DNA of 64,000 nt from Sipunculus nudus (taxonomy: Eukaryota > Annelida > Sipuncula > Golfingiida > Sipunculidae). The translations under genes were made by a program, and so were the position numbers. The notes under the pieces are model-generated. The model saw only the letters and a list, made by a program, of their open reading frames with translations, made no database searches and was not told the DNA's origin. The stretch is from NCBI GenBank assembly GCA_026874595.1, contig CM049313.1, positions 76,626,659 through 76,690,658 on the forward strand, given 5' to 3'. Positions 42,806 to 54,289 of the stretch are shown here, one piece after another (within the stretch, counting starts at the first letter, position 1; each line of letters begins with the position of its first letter).

Positions 42806-44292
42806 ATTCAATAATCACACAATGAACCAGTGTATGTTGTGTAATGTAGTAGTAATAATATAATGAATAATAATGACAATATTTAGCATTAAATTTATAG
42901 CACCTTAATCATAATGCTCAAAAGTGCTATGAATTACACTTAACACACACTGAAATCATGGAGATTTATGCAATGAACAGATAATAAAGTAATAACATAT
43001 TAATTGAAGCTAAAAGTAATAAGAAACTGTATCATTACAAACTCTTAAACATAATTCTTTGAGTTTTGTGTTCAACAATTAATTTAAGTATTACCAAGCA
43101 TGACACAATGTGGAAGACTGTTAATACATTTTTAGGGGCAGCAAAGAAACATTAAAACAGATAATTAATGTTCATGATATCTAACAACATGATATACTCA
43201 TAGCATTTGAACTCATAGGCTTCTCTATACATGAGCTTTCAAGTTTTTTCACAGGAGTTAAGGTGTAGTGTTCCAGAAAGCAGGTGCTTTTTCCTGGAGA
43301 CACACTGATCATTATTGCATGTCTTTGTTTGTGGGTGAAAATACAAAAGATCTATTTTCTCAACTTAACCATCAAATAAGCCTGTACTTGTACAAAAGGT
43401 AATTGATACACTGGTTGGAGTATTGTAGATAATGAACTCTTTGCATCCAATCACATTTAACATACATGCTACCAGTGTAGATAGATGAAAACTGGTGTTA
43501 TGTGCTCTGCCCATGATGTCCTGATATGGAAATCTGTTAATGCATGGAGCCACACACAAAAATTTCCTTAGTGCAGCTATGATATATGATCAGGGCATAT
43601 CCTTTGACCTGTGTTAATACAAGAGGTCGGCAATTATAAAAAACCTTCCAGTAATTACTTTGAAAATTAGGTTACAAGTTCAAAAATAATTATACGGTGC
43701 AAATAACTCTGACCCAGGGTCAGTTTTGGAAAATATGCCAATTGCAAATCTTGCAAATATATAATAGAAAAAAACATTTTTCATTGTCACTTAAAGCCCT
43801 ACTAAAATGCTCCCCCCCCCCCCCAAAAAAAATATTTACAAAACTATGGATTAAAAATATATTCATAAACCCCATTTAAGCCTCTCCTACCTGTCCTTTC
43901 TTGAGTGCATGTTTTTTTTTCTTTTAGTGTTGACTTTCCTCCTAATCTGTCTGTGTCACCTTTAAGTTTACTTATTTTATTATGTACTACTTATCACCAC
44001 CTTGTGTTTAATGTTACTCCTTCACTACTCAATCCTTCCCCTTCTTACTATGTTTCCCCCTACATAACCTTTTCTTACATCTTTAGTCATTATAATATCT
44101 TCAAGATGAACTACCCTACTCCTTTGTCAATTGTAAGCACAATCCTTGAAATATGAAAAGAAAAACTTCCTGAGATAAGAACAGATTAAACTGTTTATCA
44201 GTTATTTACTGCCTTTTAACAATTCACCCATACCCCTAACTGCCTGCTGTGTTAATAACCTTTATGAACTTTTGGTACAAGTATACTTTTTG
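42806..44292. other. Nothing recognised; poly-C tract near 43810
   Basis: AT-rich with a C(n)A(n) run. Short frames only. Confidence 0.35.
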
Positions 44293-44792
44293 TTAAAGGG
44301 ACATAATCAGGAGTAATATATTATTCCTATTCTTTCACTATCAGTTCTGTTTTGCTTTATGCAAAAGTTCCCAGCAAAACCATCCCAGCATACAGTTTTA
44401 GTTCCTCACATACAGCTGATTATACGTGTTGGTAACCACAGTCCATGTGTGTATGTTTACCATAACATGGCTGTGTGACCAGTGGTCCAATTATAAAGGG
44501 CAACATGTACTATTTCAGCCAGTGGGAACAGGTATTATATTTTTTTGGGCCAAGTCAGCCACTGCATTTCCTGATTGACATGTGTTGTGACTCTGCACTG
44601 CACATTGCCCCTTGCACTTTCTTTATGTTGACACCTGAGAGCGCACCTGGTCCACTGTTTTTAACATTGGTTTAACGGAGTAAGCAAACGGTTTTAAGGC
44701 AATAGTTTGGCAGGTACAGATTTATTTCAAAGGGAAGAAGCTGTTTTTTTGTATTAACTCAACATGCTTTATAGGTGATTGGGCCCCTTTAA
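44293..44792 (+). mobile_element. TTAA-type MITE, copy 2
   Basis: 500 bp with TTAA at both ends: TTAAAGGGACATAATCAG on the left and GGGCCCCTTTAA on the right. Opposite orientation to the copy at 34637-35150. TTAA duplication is typical of piggyBac and Kolobok superfamilies; which one is not determined. Confidence 0.7.
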
Positions 44793-45604
44793 TGCCTCAA
44801 TGGAAGCAATTTTTAAACAATCAGCAATTTGTGTTGTTGTACATGATCTTGGAGTAAGCTAGTTTTTATTTAAGCAGTTAATGCATTTCATGTTTTCCCT
44901 GACGAAACACTTCATTACCAAGGTGTTATTACAAGTGGTACCTGTTCCCCATGAGAGAATAAATAATCAATCAGTATTATTCTCAAAAATAAGTTTTAAT
45001 GGACCAACATTTAAGAGTAAGGTGTTTATTGTGTTAACCTCAATCTGTCTGGCACACTTTTCTGTACATATGTCAGATATTACCTGGCTCCATAACAAAT
45101 TAATACAGCCTACTTGTGAATAAACAGGACGTAAAAATACAGAATAATCTGTAGACTAATTGATAAAACAAACATCTAGGTAAAGAGAAGGTAACACGGC
45201 TACACCATTATGCTGCAGGGTATTCAGGAAAAAATCACCCACAAATGTTAAAACTTTGCCTTTGATTCAAGAGGTAGCATATGTTGCTTGGAGCCATGCT
45301 CAAGTAAGAAAGGTCTGCTAATCAAATGCTGGTCTAAAAAAGTTTTTTTTTTATCCTGTGCCACATGGAATTAGTTTTCATGGAATCAGTGGAACGTTAC
45401 CTTCCAATGATTGACATAAAAGCACCTAGGTATTGCCAAGGTTACTAACTCCTGTGTAACAATTCATAGGACCAGCTTAAGTGTCCATAAAGGGTGATGT
45501 CTGTAATACAGAGGTGTCTGTAATGACAGGGTTCACTGTACATGAATTTGTAGAAACTGAAGCTACTGCAGAATACATGCAAGCAAACATTTACCTGTTT
45601 TGAG
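44793..45604. other. Nothing recognised
   Basis: AT-rich; short frames only. Confidence 0.35.
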
Positions 45605-45648
45605 CTTTGTGCAATGAGATACAAATACAGAAATCTCATTGCACAAAG
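45605..45648. repeat. Perfect 16-bp stem hairpin
   Basis: CTTTGTGCAATGAGAT (45605-45620) and its exact inverse (45633-45648) around a 12-nt loop, 14 bp before the left end of outer E5. May be a MITE remnant; too short in stem for a standard microRNA precursor. Confidence 0.8.
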
Positions 45649-45843
45649 TAAATGCCAGTTTGAACAAGTGACCCATGGGTCATGACGCTCAGCTGACTGG
45701 GAAGAGATTCACAAAAGAAAATTTTATCATCAGAATGGTAGATACCCATTCAACTGAAGCATCAAACAGATTAACCAACAGGCCAAGATTTAGTCTGTAT
45801 TTATATATCTGAAAAATAGAGAAAAAATGTGTAAACTTTAAAA

Positions 45844-47456
45844 ACTAGAATACGGGTAGCCAACAAGTGACTACGTGTATCTGCCAAAATCAGAGTGAAG
45901 TGAGGCATGGATTGAGTGGCAAGAGGAAACGGAGTGAGGTATGTTGCATATTAGCATGGATGTCTGCAGCCTAAATGTGTATGTAGGTTGTGCAACCTAC
46001 CACAAATCCAGAAAGCTGTCCAAGTTGTATACATATGCAAAATTTTAGGCAGAAAAGTCAAACCACTACATGGATATGAGTGATTTTAGCCCACGGCAGA
46101 CAAACAGACAGACGCTGTGCAAAAATGGTTGAAGTTTTGTGTATGATAAAGACCTATGTGAGATCTAAACACAAGCACAATTTTGGCCCAATCGGTCAAA
46201 TGGTTCCTGAGATATTAGCTTGGATGTGTGCAGCGTTAACTAGAATGTAGGTGGCGCCACCTGTCATAAAACAAGAAAGCTATCCAGGATGTATAAACCT
46301 GCAAAATTTTAGGCAGTTATGTCAAACCACTACAGAGAAATGAGTGATTTTAGGCCATGGCAGACCAACAGACAGACGCTGTGCAAAATTTGCAAAAATG
46401 GTTGCAGGTGGCCCCTCCAGTTTTGTGTATGATAGACCTATGTGAGATCTTTACACATGCAAAATTTTGGCCCAATCGTTCAAACGGTTCCCGAGATATG
46501 AGCTTGGATGTCTGCAGCATAAACTAGAATAAAGGTGGCGCCACCTGTCATAAAATCAAGAAAGCTTATCCAGGATCTATAAAACTGCAAAATTTTAGGC
46601 AGATATGTCAAACCACTGCCAAGATGCGAGTGACTTTATTGCACGGCAGACAAACAGACAGACGCTGTGCAAAAATGGTTGCAGGTGGTGCCACCAGTTT
46701 TGTGTATGATAAAGAGCTATGTTAGATCTATACACATGCAAAATTTTGGCCCGATCGGTCAAACGGTTCCCGAGATATGAGCTTGGATGTCATCAGCGTG
46801 AACGTGAATGTAGGTGGTGCAACCTGTCATAAAATCAAGAAAGCTATCCAGGATGTATAAAACTGCAATATTTTAGGCAGATATGTCAAACCACTGCCGA
46901 GATATGAGTGACATTATTGCACGGCAGACAAACAGACAGACGCTGTGCAAAAATGGTTGCAGGTGGCGCCACCAGTTTAGCTTATGATAAAGAGCTATGT
47001 TAGATCTATATACATGCAAAATTTTGGCCTGTTCGGTCAAACGTTTCCCGAAATATGAGCTTGGATGTCATCAGCGTGAATGAGAATGTAGGTGGCGCCA
47101 CCTGTCATAAAATCAAGAAAGCTATCCAGGATGTATACGCATGCCGAATTTCACGTGAATTAGTCAATTCACTGCAGAGATATGAGTGATTTTAACCCAA
47201 GGCAGATGAACAGATGGACACTGTGCAAACATGGTTACAGGTGGCGCCACCATTTTTGTGTATGTTATAGAGCTATCCAAGGGCTACATTAGTATAAATT
47301 TTATTTCCTGATCAGTCAAACGGTTCCCGAGATATGAGCTTGGAAAGCTGATAAAATCAAGTCCCAGAGGAGCCCTCTGGAAACGAACGCGGCAACGGCG
47401 GAGGAACCCGGTCAAAAACATAGTATCCACAAAACTTCGTTTTGGCGGGTACAAAA
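45844..47456 (+). mobile_element. E5a: HINE-like element nested in outer E5
   Basis: Left end ACTAGA, weak cap GTAG...CTAC, arm GTATCTGCCAAAATC (45877-45891). Core of about five units of 265-285 bp, each with CAGACAAACAGACAGACGCT and GGTGGCGCCACC. The right hairpin GTATCCACAAAAC-ttc-GTTTTGGCGGGTAC (47423-47452) matches the left arm with a few changes. Flanks read as continuous outer-E5 core (AATAGAGAAAAAAT...|ATACAGGTGG). Confidence 0.68.
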
Positions 47457-48485
47457 ATACAGGTGGCTCCACCAGTCTGCAGAAACTAATGAAAACACTT
47501 ACAAACATCAATATCCATGCAAAAAATCATGGTGATCTCCCCATTAGTTGTTCAGATACTTCAGCTTTTGTATCAAATTGTCCATTATTCTGAGGGATAC
47601 TTCGGAGTCCTATAGCTTGAAGGATATGGGTAACAGAGACCTAATTTTAAGTTTCCACAGACACTTTTCATGGGCCTTCTTGGATGACAAGAATGAAGAT
47701 TCTAGGTCCAGTTGTTGCGATTTGTACCCTGTTGACAGATAACCACATCTTTAAAGGTATCAAAAAAAGAGAAAAAAAATCGTAAAAATTTGAAAAAAAT
47801 AGAGGTGGCGCACCCAGTCTGCAGAAACTGATGGAACAGGTCATGATCAGTATGTATGCCGAAAATCATGACCATCAGTGTTGTAGTTATTGAGATATTG
47901 AAGATTTTGTATGAAATTTTTGGCTACTCTGGGGGTTACTTTGGGCCCCCATAGCTTGAAGGATATGGGTAACAGAGACCTAATTTCTGGTTTCCATTGA
48001 GACTTTTCATAGGTCTCTCAGTGTATCGAGAATGAAGATTCTAGGTCCAGTCGTTACGATTTGTGCCTTGTTAACAGATGTTCACATTTTGAAAGGTCTC
48101 AAAAATAGAGAAAAAATTCATAAAAAATCCAACGATACAGGTGGCGCCACCAGTCTGCAGGAAGTGATGACACATCTCATGATCAATAGTTATGCCACAA
48201 ATCATGACCATCAGTCAAGTATTTAATGAGATATTGAAGTTTTTGTATGAAATTTTTGACTTTTCTGGGGGGTACTTTGGGGCCCCATAGCTCAAGGATA
48301 TGGGTAACAGAGATCTAATTTATGGTTTCCACGGAGACTTTTAATAGGTTTCTCAGTGTGTCGAGAATGAAGATTCTAGGTCCAGCGGTTACGATTTGTG
48401 CCACGTTAACAGATGACAGCATCCTAAAAAGGTCTCACAGGAAGTGATGGAACATCTCATGATCAATATGTATGGCAAAAATCAT

Positions 48486-50263
48486 GGTAATCGTGCAATA
48501 TAACGGACCTATGTTACTCTCTCTCACAAATAAGTGTGACCACATTTCACTAAAATTTTTTTTGCATGATAAAGTTGACGATCCGGCGCATCTAATGATA
48601 TGATATTTTTGTATGTTATATATATATTTATTTTGCTACAAACTGTTGAAAAAGGGTAGTTTGCCGAAAATACCCAAAATGACGTCTTGTCAAAGACGTT
48701 CTGAGCCGACGTCATGAATCCACAGTAATATACATATATACCATGTTATACATTTAGATGATGTCTTATAAAATTTACAGTCAATATATAATATTACCCA
48801 TATATGTTTATACTTTTTTACCTCTATTTATCCACATTTCACTTGATGTACGTTCAAGGTGACGACGCCCTGCCGCCAGAACGTAAACAAATGTCGAGTG
48901 TCACGTGACAAGTCATGCACTTAAAATCAAGAGAGACACGGGAGAAACACGTTCGTCCCCATTATGTTACAACATTTTTTGTTATACTAACGTAATAATA
49001 TCCTTATTTTTAATAAAATAATTATTAAGTGTGACAACATTTATTAAGTATAATGAATGACATTATTAAGGTGTGATCTCTTTTGTATAAATTGTGTGAC
49101 CACATATAGTAGTTAGAAATAGTAAAAAAGGTGTTGTGACCACATTTAAATATATTCTTACATCATCATATCCCTTATTTTTTTCTAAATTTAATCCTGA
49201 ATTTTTTTCAAACCAAGAGACCATATTTTTTAACCAATAAAAAAATAAGTTGTGACCACATTTTATTTGACCAGCCATATAAGTTTGTATTATATATAGA
49301 ATATTATAAAATGTGGTCACATATGGTGTGACCACATTTTTTTAAATAAATTTTGCCAAAAATAAGTTGTGACCACATTTTACTTGACCAGCCATATAAG
49401 TTTATATTATATATAGAATATTATAAAATGCTGTCCCATATGGTGTGACCACATTTTTCACCAAAGAATATTGACAAAAATCAGGTGTGACCACATTTTA
49501 TTTTACCAGCCATATAAGTTTGTAATAAATATATAATATTTTAGAATGTGGTCACATATGGTGTGACCACATTTTTTACAATAAATATTGACAAAAATAA
49601 AGGTGTGACCACATTTTTTACAATAAATATTGACAAAAATAAAGGTGTGACCACATTTTATTTGACTAGCCATATAAGTTTGTATTATAAATAGAATATT
49701 ATAAAATGTGGTCACATAAGTGTGACCATATTTTTTACCAATAAAAAAATAAGTTGTGACCACATTTTATTTAACCAGCCATATAAGTTTGTATTATATA
49801 TAGAATATTATAAAATGTGGTCACATATGGTGTGACCACATTTTTAAAAATAAATTTTGCCAAAAATAAGTTGTGACCACATTTTACTTGACCAGCCATA
49901 TAAGTTTGTATTATATATAGAATATTATAAAATGTGGTCACATATGGTGTGACCACATTTTTCACCAAAGAATATTGACAAAAATAAAGTGTGACCACAT
50001 TTTATTTGACCAGCCTAATAAGTTTGTATTATATATATATATAATATTATAAAATGTTGTCACATATGGGGTGACCATATTTTTCACAATAAATATTGAC
50101 AAACTAAGGTGTGACCACATTTTATTTGACCAGCCATATAAGTTTGTATTATAAATAGAATATTATAAAATGTGGTCACATCAGTGTGACCACATTTTTT
50201 AACAATAAATATTAACAAAAATAAGGTGTGACCACATTTTATTTGACAAGCCATATAAGTTTG

Positions 50264-50306
<43 letters not shown>

Positions 50307-51230
50307 ATATATTATAAAATGTGGTTACATGGTGTGAACACATTTTTTACAATAAACTTTGCCAAAAATAAGTTGTGACCACATTTTACTTGACCAGCCA
50401 TATAAGTTTGTATTATATATAGAATATTATAAAATCTGGTCACATATGGTGTGACAACATTTTTCACCAAAGAATATTGACAAAAATAAGGTGTGACCAC
50501 ATTTTATTTGACCAGCCTAATAAGTTTGTATTATATATATAATATTATAAAATGTCACATATGGTGTGACCAAATTTTTCACAATAAATATTGACAAAAA
50601 TAAGGTGTGACCACATTTTATTTGACCAGCCATATAAGTTTGTATTATATATAGAATATTATAAAATGTGGTCACATAAGGTGTGACCACATTTTTTACC
50701 AATAATTATTTACAAAAATAAGGTATGGCCACATTTTATTTGACAAGCCATATAAGTTTGTATTATATATATATATATTTAATATATTATAAAATGTGGT
50801 CACATGGTGTGACCACATTTTTTAAAATAAATATTGACAAAAATAAAGGTGTGACCACATTTTATTTGACCAGCCATATAAGTTTGTATTATAAATAGAA
50901 TATTATAAAATGTGGTCACATAAGTGTGACCATATTTTTACCAATAAAAAAATAAGTTGTGACCACATTTTATTTAACCAGCCATATAAGTTTGTATTAT
51001 ATATAGAATATTATAAAATGTGGTCACATATGGTGTGACCACATTTTTCACCAAAGAATATTGACAAAAATAAAGTGTGACCACATTTTATTTGACCAGC
51101 CTAATAAGTTTGTATTATATATATATAATATTATAAAATGTTGTCACATATGGGGTGACCATATTTTTCACAATAAATATTGACAAACTAAGGTGTGACC
51201 ACATTTTATTTGACCAGCCATATAAGTTTG

Positions 51231-51281
<51 letters not shown>

Positions 51282-52835
51282 AATGTGGTCACATGGTGTG
51301 AACACATTTTTTACAATAAACTTTGCCAAAAATAAGTTGTGACCACATTTTACTTGACCAGCCATATAAGTTTGTATTATATATAGAATATTATAAAATC
51401 TGGTCACATATGGTGTGACAACATTTTTCACCAAAGAATATTGACAAAAATAAGGTGTGACCACATTTTATTTGACCAGCCTAATAAGTTTGTATTATAT
51501 ATATAATATTATAAAATGTCACATATGGTGTGACCAAATTTTTCACAATAAATATTGACAAAAATAAGGTGTGACCACATTTTATTTGACCAGCCATATA
51601 AGTTTGTATTATATATAGAATATTATAAAATGTGGTCACATAAGGTGTGACCACATTTTTTACCAATAATTATTTACAAAAATAAGGTATGACCACATTT
51701 TATTTGACAAGCCATATAAGTTTGTATTATATATATATATATTTAATATATTATAAAATGTGGTCACATGGTGTGACCACATTTTTTACAATAAATATTA
51801 ACAAAAATTAGGTGTGACCACATTTTATTTGACAAGCCATATAAGTTTGTAATAAATATATAATATTTTAGAATGTGGTCACATATGGTGTGACCACATT
51901 TTTTACAATAAATATTGACAAAAATAAAGGTGTGACCACATTTTATTTGAACAGCCATATATGTTTGTATTATATATATATTATTGTAAAATATGGTCAC
52001 ATATGGCGTGACCACATTTATTACCAATAAATATTAACAAAAATAAGGTGTGACCACATTTTATTTGACCAGCCATATAAGTTTGTATTATATACATAAT
52101 ATTATAAAATGTGGTCACATATGGATGATATGCCCAACATGGTCCCGTGTTTCTCCCGCGTTCGTCTCGATTTTAAGGGCTACCGGTCTGTTACTCATGG
52201 GGAGGGGAAGTTCCCATCTGATTGTCCTTACATAAAGTAGTCTAACAGGACAAAAAAAAATAAATAAGATAAATGACATGTCTAAAATGTAGTCTTTATA
52301 CTCTGTCCACAAAAATAACTGTTTATTACACAATTTATATTTATTTGACATATAAAACGTACATAGAGACAAAGCTGAATAGAGCAAGAGTTAACGTGAT
52401 CAGTCGAATACATTCACAGACGACAGTTGCATGTTTATGTTTTTGGCGGCAAGACGTCGTCAACTTTTATTAAATCTTGGGAAATATGGATATTTAGAGG
52501 TAAAATTGTCTCTCTATCTATGCATAAAAAGATATATTGACTGTAATTTTTGTTAGACATCATCCTTTTGTTTAACATGGTATGCATGTACAGTACTGTG
52601 GATTCATGACGTCGGCTGAGAACGTCTTTGACACGACGTCATTTTGGGTATTTTCAGCAAACTACCCTTTTTCGACAGTTTGTAGCAAAATATATTTATA
52701 TCAAACATACAAAAATATTGTATCATTAGATGCGCCGGATCTTCAACTTTTACAGGAAACAGTTTTTTCATTGAAATGTGGTCACACTTTTTTGTGAGAC
52801 CATGAAATATGGGTCCGTTATATTGCACGATTACC
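48486..52835. mobile_element. Foldback-type element with long inverted ends and palindromic array
   Basis: Ends GGTAATCGTGCAATATAACG and exact inverse CGTTATATTGCACGATTACC. AAAATCAT flanks both sides (48478-48485 and 52836-52843), an 8-bp target duplication. Inverted arms extend for about 450 bp on each side (48486 to about 48960; about 52360 to 52835) with moderate divergence, including CATTTTGGGTATTTTC and GACGTCATGAATCCACAG blocks. The interior (49020-52125) is an array of TGTGACCACATTTT in both orientations. No transposase. TSD size is compatible with hAT, P or MULE types. Confidence 0.78.
49020..52125. repeat. Array of TGTGACCACA palindromic modules
   Basis: Modules of roughly 105-160 bp. 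Each has AAAATGTGGTCACATATGG followed at once by TGTGACCACATTTT, then AATAAATATTGACAAAAATA, and TTTGACCAGCCATATAAGTT followed by a TA-rich stretch. Two dozen or so modules. A block is duplicated: open frames at 50312 and 50517 recur at 51276 and 51481 (964-bp offset). (TA)n runs at about 50266-50305 and 51234-51275. Confidence 0.9.
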
Positions 52836-53128
52836 AAAATCATGACCATCAGTCAAGTAGTTAATGAGATATTGAAGTTTTTGTATGAAATTTTTGACTT
52901 TTCTGGGGGGTTCTTTGGGGCCCCATAGCTCAAAGGATATGGGTAACAGAGACCTAATTTCTGGTTTCCAAGGAGATTTTTCATGGACCTCTCAGAATGT
53001 TAAGTTACAAGATTCTAAGTCCAGCGGTTACGATTTGTGCCAGGTTAACGGACAGACGGACGGCACGACGGACGACGGACAAAGAGTGATCGCTATAGCT
53101 CAGCATGACTGAAAGTCAGCTGAGCTAA

Positions 53129-53784
53129 AAAAAACTGTCCCTTTACCCATTAAATACTTATTGTATTCTCTGCATGACCACATTTATAGAAAACAGAAAT
53201 AAACAGATATTTAACACTGAATAAGAAAATTACTTGAACACAAGAATTCCTTTATTCCATTACATTAAATACTGTAAATAAATACTGATGTCCACTGTGA
53301 TACTGATAAATCATCCAGCTCTGTTAGATCCATATGTTGTTGGAGTGTCCCATTATATCTTTTATACATGGAGTCTATTATACACACCATAATACCTACA
53401 GCACATAATGTACACATAAATCTGACACAGTCAATGTCTGGCAGTTGAACCATAAGGTACATTGACTCTATTCACTGAGCACCCCACATAAAATCGAACT
53501 ATCAAAAGTGACACAATCCCGCTCACCATCCAGTTACAGTGTTTATTTAAACTACCATACAAGCCACGCAAAACAGTCATTGTTATTGTTACAGCTGACA
53601 TGATTACTGCACATGTATATATCCCGCAATACACTTCCCTGTTATAAGCTCTCAAGCATGACCTAGCTAACCAGTCTGACATACTCAAAACACCTTGATA
53701 GACTGGTACCGTGCACTATTATGACATTGTGTGGTAATAAAATCTGCAATGTCAAAGTATATACACAATAAGAATGTGGTTTGA
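53129..53784. other. No gene called; two adjoining minus-strand frames noted
   Basis: Frames at 53688-53431 (85 codons) and 53462-53265 (65 codons) overlap out of frame and are hydrophobic in three segments. No family recognised and no splice support, so they are not called as a gene. Confidence 0.3.
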
Positions 53785-53850
53785 TTTGTGGTGGTGTGGT
53801 GGTCGATGCACTGGACTAGTGACATAATTTTTGTTATTTGAATCATTTTC
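53785..53850 (+). mobile_element. Possible tRNA-derived SINE head
   Basis: GTGGTGTGGTGGTCGATGCA resembles an A-box region and GTTATTTGAATCATT a decayed B box about 40 bp later. Weak evidence. Confidence 0.3.
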
Positions 53851-54289
53851 CATACAAATACCCCTGGCCAAAATCTTAACCACAAGTGTTCCCCATCTTC
53901 ACTAAAGAATAAACAGGTGTAGGCAAAGTACAATTAACATTGTTCTTCCACATTTAATGGCTGCTTGCCTGGGTTGTGTGCTCCAATGGGGGTGAGAAAC
54001 ATACCCTTGTCATGAACATGCAGCCCAAAAGGGTAATTTGGATGAGACTGGCATTATCTCTTATATATATCTAACTCTGAACTAATAAACAAGATGACCA
54101 GAGGTCACGCTCTTGCCGGAAATGGAAATGATAGAGACAGATAGACAGAGAGTGCATGTAGAAACAGTCATATGAATGAGCAACATTGTGGGGGCAGCAG
54201 AAACGGATAATATGTTTATTTATGCATGCTGACCTTTAACAGCTGCATATCTTTCTAGTGTAAAAGGGACCAAGTTCAATATTTTTTCA

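Larger units (their letters stand above)
45663..53128 (+). mobile_element. Outer E5: HINE-like element carrying two nested insertions
   Basis: Left end AACAAG, cap palindrome TGACCCATGGGTCA (45669-45682), arm GCTCAGCTGAC (45687-45697). Its own sequence is 45663-45843, then about 47457-48485, then 52836-53128. The core has units of about 330-345 bp with GGTGGCGCCACCAGTCTGCA at about 47462, 47806 and 48138. An ACGGACAGACGGACGG run precedes the right hairpin GCTCAGC-TGACT-gaa-AGTCA-GCTGAGC (53098-53125), followed by CTAAAA. The inverted 11-bp arm pair (45687-45697 with 53115-53125) is exact across 7.4 kb. Confidence 0.72.

Noticed and set aside
49066-52027. Series of similar minus-strand frames (YVTTFYNILYIIQTYMAG-like)
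   Set aside because: They are translations of the TGTGACCACA array; period and frame are not conserved.
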